Positions 55,375 to 63,828 of a stretch of 64,000 nt of DNA are shown in pieces. A model generated the notes under the pieces. That model made no database searches. It was not told the origin of the DNA and worked only from the letters and a program-made list of their open reading frames with translations. Source of the stretch: Duganella sp. BJB476. GTDB taxonomy: Bacteria; Pseudomonadota; Gammaproteobacteria; Burkholderiales; Burkholderiaceae_D. Location: the NCBI RefSeq assembly GCF_003416895.1, contig NZ_QVIO01000006.1:389513-453512 (forward strand), written 5' to 3'. The translations under genes were made by a program, and so were the position numbers. The first letter of the stretch is position 1; each line of letters begins with the position of its first letter.

Positions 55375-57052
55375 CCTCTCCTACCAGGCGACCGGCTTCG
55401 ACGATCGGCGTGGCGTACACAAATTCCTTGAACGGCGCGACGCCCAGGCGCTGCGCACAGTCGGCGAACGATTCGTCTTCGTAGCGATCGCGCACATACA
55501 CTTGCAGCAGGCGGCCTATCACTTCCGGCATTTGCAGCGCGGAGAACGATGGTCCGATGATCTTGCCGATGGCGGCGTTGTTGCCCTGCGAGCCGCCGAT
55601 CGACACCTGGTACCATTCGCTGCCGTCCTTGTCGACGCCCAGCACGCCGATGCTGCCGACGTGGTGGTGGCCGCAGGCGTTGATGCAGCCCGAGATATTC
55701 AGTTCGATCTCGCCGATGTCGTGCTGGAAGTCGATATTGTCGAAGCGCTCCGCGATGGCGGCGGCGATCGGCAGCGATTTGGCATTGGCCAGCGAGCAGA
55801 AGTCGCCGCCCGGGCAGCAGATCATGTCGGTCAGCAGGCCGATGTTAGGCGTGGCCAGGCCTTTGGCCTTGACTTGCTCCCACAGCGTGAACAACTGCGA
55901 TTGCTCGACGTCGGCCAGCACGATGTTCTGCTCGTGCGTGACGCGCAGTTCGCCGAAGCTGTAACGGTCCGACAGGTCGGCCATGAAGTCGATCTGCTCG
56001 GCGGTGGCGTCGCCCGGCGGCACGCCGGTCTTCTTCAGCGACAGCACCACGGCGGCGTAGCCTGGCTGCTTGTGCGGCTTGACGTTGCGGTTGACCCAGT
56101 TGGCGAAGGCTTTGTTGCCGGCATGCGCCGCGACCACGTCGCTGTCGTCCAGCTGCTTGTAGGCTGGCGGCTGGAAGTAGTCGATCACGCGCTGCATCTC
56201 TTCGACGGTCAGCGTTTCCGGGCCGTCTTTCAGGTCGGCCCATTCGGCTTCGACCTGGCGGGTGAACTCTTCGACGCCGATGGCCTTCAGCAGGATCTTG
56301 ATGCGGGCCTTGTACTTGTTGTCGCGGCGGCCGTACTGGTTATACACGCGCATCACGGCTTCGGTGTAGGTCAGCAGGTGCTGCCATGGCAGGAAGTCGC
56401 GAATCACGCTGCCCAGGATAGGCGTGCGGCCCATGCCGCCGCCGGCCATGAACTTGAAGCCGATCTCGCCGGCGTCGTTGCGCACCACGGTCAGGCCGAT
56501 GTCATGCACGGCGATGGCGGCGCGGTCTTCGACGGCGCCGTTGATGGCGACCTTGAACTTGCGCGGCAGGGCGATGAATTCAGGGTGGAAGGTGGACCAC
56601 TGGCGCAGCACCTCGGCGTACGGACGAGGATCGATGATCTCGTCGGCGGCGACGCCGGCGTAGGGATCGGAGGTGGTGTTGCGGATGCAGTTGCCCGAGG
56701 TCTGGATGGCGTGCATCTCCACCGAGGCCAGGTCGGCCAGGATGTCCGGGGTCTGCTCCAGCTCGATCCAGTTAAACTGGATGTTCTGGCGGGTGGTGAA
56801 GTGGCCATAGCCGCGGTCGTACTTGCGGGCGATGTGCGCAAACATGCGCATTTGCTTGGATGCCAGCAAGCCGTACGGCACGGCGATGCGCAGCATGTAG
56901 GCGTGACGCTGCATGTACAGGCCATTTTGCAGGCGCAGCGGCAGGAATTCGGCTTCGGTCAGCTCATCGGACAGGCGACGGCGCACTTGATCCCGGTATT
57001 GGGCGATGCGTTCGCGGACGATGAGATGGTCATATTGGTCGTATTGATACAT
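55361..57052 (-). CDS. cysI: Sulfite (or nitrite) reductase hemoprotein
   Basis: A 563-residue siroheme/4Fe-4S reductase that turns sulfite into sulfide. Cluster and siroheme ligands are seen in CCPGGDFCSLANAK and GCINACGHHHVGSIG; siroheme/substrate-binding basics in GHFTTRQNIQFNW. The operon with cysH, cysD and cysN supports sulfite as substrate. No CysJ flavoprotein gene is present, so the electron donor is likely a ferredoxin or other protein (inference). Confidence 0.94.
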   Translation of the reverse strand: MYQYDQYDHLIVRERIAQYRDQVRRRLSDELTEAEFLPLRLQNGLYMQRHAYMLRIAVPYGLLASKQMRMFAHIARKYDRGYGHFTTRQNIQFNWIELEQTPDILADLASVEMHAIQTSGNCIRNTTSDPYAGVAADEIIDPRPYAEVLRQWSTFHPEFIALPRKFKVAINGAVEDRAAIAVHDIGLTVVRNDAGEIGFKFMAGGGMGRTPILGSVIRDFLPWQHLLTYTEAVMRVYNQYGRRDNKYKARIKILLKAIGVEEFTRQVEAEWADLKDGPETLTVEEMQRVIDYFQPPAYKQLDDSDVVAAHAGNKAFANWVNRNVKPHKQPGYAAVVLSLKKTGVPPGDATAEQIDFMADLSDRYSFGELRVTHEQNIVLADVEQSQLFTLWEQVKAKGLATPNIGLLTDMICCPGGDFCSLANAKSLPIAAAIAERFDNIDFQHDIGEIELNISGCINACGHHHVGSIGVLGVDKDGSEWYQVSIGGSQGNNAAIGKIIGPSFSALQMPEVIGRLLQVYVRDRYEDESFADCAQRLGVAPFKEFVYATPIVEAGRLVGEDEYV

Positions 57053-57142
57053 ATTCTTCCTAGATAGTCGCTTGCTAGAACCCCCAAACTAGCGCTAATA
57101 GTAATAAACTTCGTCTTTATTCCATACGACTTAGTCTTTATT

Positions 57143-57169
57143 TGCTTATATACGTATTGGGTATAAGCA
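57143..57169. promoter_or_regulatory. Candidate CysB binding site (LysR-type T-N11-A box)
   Basis: TGCTTATA (57143-57150) and TATAAGCA (57162-57169) form a perfect 8-bp dyad with an 11-base centre, the classical LysR-type box. It lies midway between divergent cysI and cysB. Two copies of GTCTTTATT (near 57114 and 57134) stand between it and cysI and may be added contacts. Confidence 0.65.
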
Positions 57170-57203
57170 TGGACGTTCAATTTATGATGAGCCTGGACCC
57201 GCA

Positions 57204-58145
57204 ATGAACCTTCACCAACTGCGCTTCGTGCGCGAAGCTGTACGCCAGAACTACAACCTGACCGATGCCGCCAAGGCGCTGTTTACGTCGCAGCCGGGCG
57301 TGTCCAAGGCGATTATCGAGCTGGAGGAGGAACTGGGCGTCGATATCTTCACCCGGCACGGCAAGCGTATCCGTGGCCTGACCGAGCCAGGGCGGCTGGT
57401 GCTGGAATCGGTGGAGTTAATTATGCAGGAAATTGACAGCCTCAAGCGCATCGGCAAGGAATATGCGGCCCAGGACAGTGGTAGTTTTACCATCGCCACC
57501 ACACACACGCAGGCCCGTTACACGCTGCCGAAAGTGGTGCAGGCCTTCATGCTGAAGTTCCCCAAGGTGCGCTTGTCTTTATTGCAAGGAAATCCGCAGC
57601 AGATCGCCGAAATGGTCCAGCGCGACCAGGCCGACCTGGCCATCGCCACCGAATCCATCGCCGGCGTGACTGGTTTGATAACTTTGCCATGTTATCAATG
57701 GGAACACGTGGTGGTGGTGGCGCCGGACCATCCATTGCTTAAATCTAAGCAGATTACGCTGGAAGAAATTGCCGCTTTCCCGATTATCACTTACGATGGC
57801 GCCTTTGCCGGCCGCAGCAAGATCGACCATGCCTTCTCCCTGCGCGGGCTGAAGCTGGACGTGTTGCTGGAAGCCATAGACGCCGACGTGATCAAGACTT
57901 ATGTGGAGTTGGGCATGGGGATTGGTATCATAGCGGGCATGGCCTTCGACGCCGAGCGCGACAAATCGCTGCGCGCCATTCCTGTGGGGCACCTGTTCGG
58001 CATGAATGTGTCGCGGGTGGCGGTCAAGCAGGGGGCTTATCTGCGCAGCTATATCTACACCTTTATCGAACTGCTGGCGCCTACGCTCAACCGTAAATTG
58101 ATCGAGCAGGCCATGAGCGGTGCAAAAGAACACTACGAACTGTAA
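57204..58145 (+). CDS. cysB: LysR-family regulator of sulfur assimilation, CysB-like
   Basis: A 313-residue LTTR. It starts MNLHQLRFVREAVRQNYNLT, with HTH AAKALFTSQPGVSKAIIELE, and the GVDIFTRHGKRIRGLTEPG wing typical of CysB/Cbl. Effector domain with TTHTQARYTLPKV, a CysB hallmark near the inducer pocket. Divergent from cysI with an LTTR box between. CysB or Cbl cannot be fully told apart, but the place favours CysB. Confidence 0.92.
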   Translation: MNLHQLRFVREAVRQNYNLTDAAKALFTSQPGVSKAIIELEEELGVDIFTRHGKRIRGLTEPGRLVLESVELIMQEIDSLKRIGKEYAAQDSGSFTIATTHTQARYTLPKVVQAFMLKFPKVRLSLLQGNPQQIAEMVQRDQADLAIATESIAGVTGLITLPCYQWEHVVVVAPDHPLLKSKQITLEEIAAFPIITYDGAFAGRSKIDHAFSLRGLKLDVLLEAIDADVIKTYVELGMGIGIIAGMAFDAERDKSLRAIPVGHLFGMNVSRVAVKQGAYLRSYIYTFIELLAPTLNRKLIEQAMSGAKEHYEL

Positions 58146-58160
58146 ATTAGAAAGTAAGAC

Positions 58161-58814
58161 ATGATTACCAACCAGTTGGCACAATTTTATGCCGTCAACG
58201 CCGATAACTATGACCAGGTCTACGCGCAGGAAGAGCGCTTCGACGATCTGGATGACTTGCAGGAAATGGTCGCCGAGCTGTTCCAGGGCCACAAGGTGCT
58301 GGAACTGGCCTGCGGCACTGCCTACTGGACCGACCTGATCGCCGAAGTGGCGGAATCGGTGCACGCCACCGACCTGGTGCCGGAAATGATCGCGTTGGCC
58401 GAAACCCGCGGCCTGGACGAGGATGTCGTGAGCTTCGGCGTGATGGACGCCTTCAACCTGCCGGACGACCTGGAAGGCAAGTACACGGCGGTGTTCGCGG
58501 CCGGCTTGTGGGGACACGTCAAGCGTGAAGACCAGGAGAAATACCTGAAGACCCTGCGGGCCAAGCTGGGCAAGGACGTGCTGCTGGTGTTGCTGGATGA
58601 GACTTATGTCGATGGCAACAGCATGGTGTTCGCGCGTACCGATCTGGAAGGCAATACTTTCCAGATCCTGACCGCCGACGACGGCCAGCGCTACGAAGTG
58701 ATGAAGAACTACCTGACCGACAGTACGCTGCGCAAGCGCTTCGCGACGTCGGCCCGGCAGATCCGCATCGAGCGGCTGGAGTACTACTACCTGCTCAACT
58801 GTCGCTTGAAATAA
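58161..58814 (+). CDS. SAM-dependent methyltransferase, class I
   Basis: A 217-residue soluble protein with the Rossmann methyltransferase core: VLELACGTAYWT (motif I), VHATDLVPEMIALA (motif II), then VSFGVMDAFNLPDD. The substrate is unknown. It follows cysB by 15 bases on the same strand and may be read with it. A terminator follows. Confidence 0.88.
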   Translation: MITNQLAQFYAVNADNYDQVYAQEERFDDLDDLQEMVAELFQGHKVLELACGTAYWTDLIAEVAESVHATDLVPEMIALAETRGLDEDVVSFGVMDAFNLPDDLEGKYTAVFAAGLWGHVKREDQEKYLKTLRAKLGKDVLLVLLDETYVDGNSMVFARTDLEGNTFQILTADDGQRYEVMKNYLTDSTLRKRFATSARQIRIERLEYYYLLNCRLK

Positions 58815-58825
58815 AAACCACTCCC

Positions 58826-58850
58826 AAAGCCGCGTTTCGCGGCTTTGTTC
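58826..58850 (+). terminator. Terminator after the methyltransferase gene
   Basis: AAAGCCGCG/CGCGGCTTT, nine base pairs with a TTT loop; the T run is short (TTTGTT). Confidence 0.75.
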
Positions 58851-58973
58851 ATTGTGGTGCTGATTTACAACAAATGGTTGATGTCACATTGTTGAAGTAA
58901 TTGATAGGCATGATTCGCCCCGTAGATTGATTACATGCAGTTACTTCTTCCAACCTTCAGTAGAGAACATCAA

Positions 58974-60065
58974 GTGAAAAAACTTACTCTGGTAGCAATG
59001 ATCATCGGCGGTTTCGCAGCTCAAGCTCAAGCTCAATCGAATGTCACGATCTATGGCCTGGTCGACGCAGGTCTGGTCGGCGAGCGCGGCGGCGCGGCAG
59101 GCAGCGTGACCAAAGTCACCAGCGGTATCGGCGGCCAGTCGCGTCTGGGCTTCCGTGGCACGGAAGACCTGGGCAATGGTCTGTCGGCCATCTTCACCCT
59201 GGAAACCGGCCTGAAAGTAGACGATGGCACGCTGGACAACACCACCAGCACCCTGTTCAACCGTCAATCGTACGTCGGCCTGAAAAGCAAGGAAGCCGGC
59301 ACCCTGACCATCGGTCGCCAATACACCATGCTGTACAACGCCATGAGCCAGGTTGCCGACCCATTCGGCGCCGGTTACGCAGGCAGCATCAAGAACTTGT
59401 TCCCGGCAGCCGGCGCGAACACCCGCACCAGCAACGCCCTGGTCTACTCGACTCCAGTGATGGACGGCTTCAGCGCCGACGGTTTGTACTCGCTGGGCGA
59501 GCAAGCTGGCAGCTCGACCGCCGGCCGTCAGTTCGGTTTCGGCCTGAACTTCGCCAACGGCCCGCTGACCGCGCGCCTGGTGTACAACAACCGCAACAAC
59601 GACACCGCTGCCGTCGGCGCCACCCCTGCCAAGCTGCAAGACAGCGGCCGCAACACCCTGTTCGCGATCAACTACGATTTCCAGGTTGTCAAAGCCTACT
59701 TCGCCTACGGCGCAGACAAGGGCGTGAACAGCGCGGCCCTGCCATCGGCTAACGCCTACGGCTACACCGTGGCACCTAAGGCCAGCCTGGACAGCAACGA
59801 CCTGCTGATCGGCGTGCAAGTGCCAGTCGCTCCTAGCGGCACCATCATGGCTTCGTACATCCGCAAGAACGACAAGACCGTCAACAACCAGGACGCCGAC
59901 CAGTGGGCGCTGGGTTACCTGTACTCGGTGTCGAAGCGTACCGGCATGTATGTCGCCTACGCCAAGATCAAGAACAAGAACGGCGCCGGCTACACCGTTG
60001 GTAACAACAACGAAGCTGGTAGCGGCGACAAGGCCTTCAACGTCGGCATCCGTCACGCGTTCTAA
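58974..60065 (+). CDS. Gram-negative trimeric porin (Burkholderiales type)
   Basis: A 363-residue outer-membrane porin. Signal peptide KKLTLVAMIIGGFAAQAQA, then QSNVTIYGLVDAG, SRLGFRGTEDLGNGLSAIF and a C-terminal Phe (VGIRHAF) needed for BAM assembly. Loop 3 region around SQVADPFGAG. The start is taken as GTG at 58974 because it gives a standard signal peptide and has AGAGA upstream; an ATG at 58935 would add 13 residues in front. Convergent with a kinase gene, six bases apart. Confidence 0.92.
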   Translation: MKKLTLVAMIIGGFAAQAQAQSNVTIYGLVDAGLVGERGGAAGSVTKVTSGIGGQSRLGFRGTEDLGNGLSAIFTLETGLKVDDGTLDNTTSTLFNRQSYVGLKSKEAGTLTIGRQYTMLYNAMSQVADPFGAGYAGSIKNLFPAAGANTRTSNALVYSTPVMDGFSADGLYSLGEQAGSSTAGRQFGFGLNFANGPLTARLVYNNRNNDTAAVGATPAKLQDSGRNTLFAINYDFQVVKAYFAYGADKGVNSAALPSANAYGYTVAPKASLDSNDLLIGVQVPVAPSGTIMASYIRKNDKTVNNQDADQWALGYLYSVSKRTGMYVAYAKIKNKNGAGYTVGNNNEAGSGDKAFNVGIRHAF

Positions 60066-60071
60066 GCGGGA

Positions 60072-61244
60072 TCAGGCGACGTTTTCCTGAGGCTGCAGCG
60101 GCAGCCGGATCATGATCCGGGTGCCGCCGTCGCTAACGATGGAAATGTCGCCATGCAGTGCCCAGACGCGTTCGCGCATCCCGATCAGGCCGAAGGATGA
60201 AGCTTTGTCCATATCCTTTTCGGCGATGCCACGGCCGTCGTCATGGATGGTGATTTGCAGCAGGCCGTCGGTGCGGTACAGCGACAGCAAGACCGTGCGC
60301 GCTTCGGCGTGGCGGGTGATGTTGGTCAGCGCTTCCTGCGCAATGCGGAAGATGGCCGTGCTGTAGGCGTCGTCCAGTATCAAGTCTTCTTCGTTCGCGT
60401 CCAGCGTGCAGGCGATGCCGTAGCGCGAGACGAATTCCTGGCGCAAGCTCTCCAGCGCAAAATACAAACCTCCCTCATCGAGCGCGCGCGGCCGCAGGTT
60501 GCTGGCGATGCGCCGCAGCGAGGTGATCGCCGACATCAGCAGTTCATCCATGCCCGCCTGAAGCTTGCGGGCGGCCACATCGTTGCTGTGCTGTTGCTGC
60601 AGCAGCGCCAGGTCCACGCGCAACGTCGCCAGCAGCTGGCCGAGGTCGTCATGCAGCTCGCGGGCGATGTGCTTGCGTTCCTCTTCCCGTATCGTTTGCA
60701 GCGCGGCCGACAGTTCGCGCAATTGGGAGTAGGACTGTTCCAGCTGCTCCTGCACCTGCTTGCGTTCGGTAATGTCGCGCAGGATGATGGTGTAGATGCG
60801 CTGGCCGTTTTCGGTCAGCGAGGAGATCGACCCTTCAAGCGGGAAGTGCTGGCCGCTGGCTTTCAAACCGGTCACGGCATAGTCGCTGGCGCGCCGGCCT
60901 TTCATGCGCAGCCGGATGCCGGTATCGCCGAAGTAGCGCGTGCTGGCCGGTTCGTTGCTCAGGCGCTGGTCGCGTGGGATGAATTGCTGCAAGGGCGATC
61001 CTTCCATGGCCTGCACCGTGGTGCCGAACATGGTGGCGGCCGAAGGGTTGGCTTGCAGGATGTGCTGGTGTTCGTCGGTGGAGATGATGGCGTCGCTGGC
61101 ATGCTGGATGATGCCGCGGCTGCGCTTGTGCGCGGCGGCCGTGCGCGCGCATTGCCAGCCCGTGCGCCAGGAAAGGCGGCTGGCCAGCGCGACGGCGCCG
61201 CTGAGCAATAGCAGTGATCGGATACGGGCCATGCGCTTCCCCAT
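60072..61244 (-). CDS. PAS sensor histidine kinase of the NarL-partner type (HisKA_3), unpaired
   Basis: About 390 residues. One N-terminal hydrophobic segment (SLLLLSGAVALAS), a PAS domain (IIQHASDAIISTDEHQHILQ to YTIILRDITERKQ), a HisKA_3 dimerisation domain with REEERKHIARELHDDLGQLL (phosphoacceptor His), and a HATPase domain ending GLIGMRERVWALHGDISI. No NarL/FixJ regulator is encoded nearby; the next gene on this strand encodes a LytTR regulator with its own kinase. Start uncertain: 61244 or 61232 are likelier than 61274. Confidence 0.87.
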   Translation of the reverse strand: MGKRMARIRSLLLLSGAVALASRLSWRTGWQCARTAAAHKRSRGIIQHASDAIISTDEHQHILQANPSAATMFGTTVQAMEGSPLQQFIPRDQRLSNEPASTRYFGDTGIRLRMKGRRASDYAVTGLKASGQHFPLEGSISSLTENGQRIYTIILRDITERKQVQEQLEQSYSQLRELSAALQTIREEERKHIARELHDDLGQLLATLRVDLALLQQQHSNDVAARKLQAGMDELLMSAITSLRRIASNLRPRALDEGGLYFALESLRQEFVSRYGIACTLDANEEDLILDDAYSTAIFRIAQEALTNITRHAEARTVLLSLYRTDGLLQITIHDDGRGIAEKDMDKASSFGLIGMRERVWALHGDISIVSDGGTRIMIRLPLQPQENVA

Positions 61245-61335
61245 GCGGCAGGGATGGGCCGCGTGGGTACACACTAAAGCAAGCGCAGGGGAGGGGTTTG
61301 ATATGCCGCAGACGCGCTTGGCGTCTGTGGCGAGA

Positions 61336-62103
61336 TTACATCTGTTTGAACAGGTGCAGGAAGCTGCGGCTCACTTCGAGCTTGTCCGGCTTGCCCTTGA
61401 TCATGACCAAGTGGCGGCCGCGTATGTCGCGTGTCACGCCTTCGATGGCGTTGACGTTGACCAGCGTGGCGCGGTGGATCTGCCAGAACAGCGCGGGATC
61501 GAGCTCTTCGGCCAGGTCGCGCACCGGTTTGCGGATCAGCGCTTCGTAGCGCTCGGTCTGTACGCAGGTGTATTTTTCGTCGGAACGGAAGAACAGGATT
61601 TCCTCGACCGGTATCATGCGCAGGTCCTGGCCGATGCTGGCCTGTATCCATTGCAGATAGGCTGGTTTCGGCGTCGCGATCTTTTCCGCCAGTTGCGACA
61701 GCATCGCCGTCACGCTGGCGTTGACGTCGGCGGCCGCGGCCGGCTTGCTCATGCGGGTCTTGAGGCGGTCGACCGTGATTTGCAGGCGTTCCTGCTCGGG
61801 CGGTTTGAGCACATAGTCGACCGCGCCGCGCTCGAAGGCTTCCACGGCATAGGCGTCGTAGGCGGTCACGAACACGATGTGGCTCTTGTTGCCGATCACG
61901 GAGGCGGCTTCCATGCCGGTCTTGCCGGGCATGCGGATATCGAGGAAGGTGAAGTCCGGCTTGAGCTGGTCGACCAGTTCGATCGCTTCGTCGCCGTTCT
62001 TGGCTTCGCCAATAATTTCCAGCTCGGGCCAGACCTGGCCCAGGCGCATGCGCAGTTGGTCGCGCATCAGTCGTTCGTCGTCGGCAATAATCGCAGTAGG
62101 CAT
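61336..62103 (-). CDS. Response regulator, LytTR DNA-binding type
   Basis: A 255-residue regulator. Receiver with Asp8-Asp9 and phosphoacceptor Asp55 (PDFTFLDIRMPG), Lys in VLKPP, then a linker and a LytTR domain (QDLRMIPVEEILFFRSDEKYT, RATLVNVNAIEGV). It pairs with the LytS-like kinase upstream on the same strand (81 bases between). Confidence 0.93.
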   Translation of the reverse strand: MPTAIIADDERLMRDQLRMRLGQVWPELEIIGEAKNGDEAIELVDQLKPDFTFLDIRMPGKTGMEAASVIGNKSHIVFVTAYDAYAVEAFERGAVDYVLKPPEQERLQITVDRLKTRMSKPAAAADVNASVTAMLSQLAEKIATPKPAYLQWIQASIGQDLRMIPVEEILFFRSDEKYTCVQTERYEALIRKPVRDLAEELDPALFWQIHRATLVNVNAIEGVTRDIRGRHLVMIKGKPDKLEVSRSFLHLFKQM

Positions 62104-62184
62104 CGTGGTAGGGTGTGTAGTGTTAATTATTTAGTTAGTTATTCAAGGGATTATTCAACGAATCGTCGTAATAATCAATCGTTC

Positions 62185-63507
62185 TTATTTAGACAGCTGG
62201 TACGGGACTTCGATCGTGGCGATCACGCCGCTCGGGCTGTTGGCGGCGATCAGCAACTGGCCTTGGTCGCCGTGCAGCAATTTCAGGCGTTCGCGGATGG
62301 TCATCAGGCCCAGGCCGGTGCCGTCGCTGGGCACGGCGCCGAAGCCGAGGCCGTTGTCGGTGACGATCACGCGCAGCTTGTTGTGGGCCACGTCGGCGCG
62401 CACTTTCAGTGTGCCGCCTTCGGGCTTGGCTTCCAGGCCGTGCTTGATGGCGTTTTCCACCATCGATTGCAGCATCATCGGAGGGAAGGCGGCGGTGCGC
62501 AGGCCGTCGGGGATCTCGAAGTCGACGGTCAGGCGCTCTTCCATGCGCATCTTCAACAGGTTCAGGTAGGCCAGTACCATGTCGGCTTCGCGGCCCAGGT
62601 TGGTGATCAGGGCGTTGTCGCGCATTTGCGGCAGCACCGCGCGCAGGTATTTGATCAGGCTGCGCTGCATGGCGGAGGCGCGCGGCGGGTCGGTTTCGAT
62701 CAGGTGTTCGACCGAGGCCAGGGTGTTGAACAGGAAGTGCGGCTCGACTTGGGCTTGCATCATCTGCATCTTCGCCTCGCTGAGCTGGCGCTGCATGGAT
62801 TCGCGTTCGACGGCGGCGTTGGCGGTCAGGGTTTCGGCTTCGGCGCGTTTTTTACCGCCCATCAGGGCCTTGGTGCCGAACAGCGCGAGCACCAGCAGCG
62901 AGACGAAGCTCTTGAACCAGGTCGAGGCTTGGCGGTGGTAGCGGGTGACCTTTTGCTCGGCGGCGTCGTCGACGGCTTCTTCAATCGCGTTCGATAATTC
63001 CTCGCCAATTTGCGGCGGCAGGTCGATATGGACTTCTTCGCCCGGCAAGGTGGGGAGGGCGGGGACGGATGCGGCTGACGGTTTGCTTGGCTTGCCGGCC
63101 TTGCCTGCCGGGGCGGCGGGCTGCGCCGGCTCGGCAGGCGGCGCTGGTTCGGCCGGCGGAGCGACGGGAACGTCCTTGTTGTCGTCGCTGCTATCGGTTT
63201 TGTCGGCATCCTTGTTGCGGATCTTGCCGCGCGGGTTGAAATGGATGCCGCTATCGTCGATCAGGATATTGGTGTCGCCGTTTTTGCGTTTGGGATGCTT
63301 GTCGTTCTTGATCACGACTTCTTCGTCGGGGCTGGACGAAAACAACTCGTCCTGCAGGATGGAGCCGGCGATCAGTGTCAACACCGCGAAGACCAGGAAC
63401 TTCCACCACGACAGCTGAGTGACCCATGTTGCGGTCGAGTCAAAGCCGCGGTGCAGCCAGGCGCCGGCGGTTTTCAGGGTGTCTTGCGTTTTAGGCATAG
63501 GAAACAT
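62185..63507 (-). CDS. Sensor histidine kinase, LytS-like, with long low-complexity periplasmic region
   Basis: A 440-residue kinase. Membrane helices at about 36-51 and 199-216 enclose a loop of nearly 150 residues that is acidic/basic (HPKRKNGDTN, DKTDSSDDNKD) and then Pro/Ala/Lys-rich (residues 113-145), with no known sensor domain. The cytosolic part has His257 in QAQVEPHFLFNTLASVEHLI and a HATPase domain (MLQSMVENAIKHGLE, GLGLMTIRERL). It probably acts on the LytTR regulator encoded next. Met4 (63498) is an alternative start. Divergent from an rRNA operon. Confidence 0.9.
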   Translation of the reverse strand: MFPMPKTQDTLKTAGAWLHRGFDSTATWVTQLSWWKFLVFAVLTLIAGSILQDELFSSSPDEEVVIKNDKHPKRKNGDTNILIDDSGIHFNPRGKIRNKDADKTDSSDDNKDVPVAPPAEPAPPAEPAQPAAPAGKAGKPSKPSAASVPALPTLPGEEVHIDLPPQIGEELSNAIEEAVDDAAEQKVTRYHRQASTWFKSFVSLLVLALFGTKALMGGKKRAEAETLTANAAVERESMQRQLSEAKMQMMQAQVEPHFLFNTLASVEHLIETDPPRASAMQRSLIKYLRAVLPQMRDNALITNLGREADMVLAYLNLLKMRMEERLTVDFEIPDGLRTAAFPPMMLQSMVENAIKHGLEAKPEGGTLKVRADVAHNKLRVIVTDNGLGFGAVPSDGTGLGLMTIRERLKLLHGDQGQLLIAANSPSGVIATIEVPYQLSK

Positions 63508-63658
63508 GTAAGACTTTCACTCTTGTGTACGAAGCAAGTGTAACTAATTTTTTGATGATGCAACTGTACCTATTGGCGCCGCCACCTGCCAAGCTATTGC
63601 GACAGTCTGCAAGAAACGAGGATTGGACGGCGGGAGACAGGGAACAGAAAAATAGGTC

Positions 63659-63688
63659 TTGCCAATCCTGCGGGCGCTTTGCTATAGT
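63659..63688 (+). promoter_or_regulatory. rRNA operon promoter, upstream
   Basis: TTGCCA, 18 bases, TATAGT, followed by a GC-rich discriminator (TCGCCCCC), the hallmark of promoters under stringent control. Start near 63695. Confidence 0.65.
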
Positions 63689-63745
63689 TCGCCCCCTCGC
63701 AGAACGGCGCATGCAAATGCCGAGTGAAGCGAGAAAAAGATGGGG

Positions 63746-63774
63746 TTGACGAAACGATCTAAACGCTTCATACT
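63746..63774 (+). promoter_or_regulatory. rRNA operon promoter, downstream
   Basis: TTGACG, 17 bases, CATACT. Together with the upstream promoter it gives the P1/P2 pair usual for rrn operons. Start near 63781. Confidence 0.6.
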
Positions 63775-63828
63775 CTTTCTTCTTCGCTGACGGACACAAC
63801 GCTTCTTCAGCAAGCAGTACCGAATAAG

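Noticed and set aside
57053..57203. A riboswitch or leader peptide controlling cysI
   Set aside because: The region is short, AT-rich and has no box or hairpin of known sulfur riboswitches; a LysR operator explains it better.
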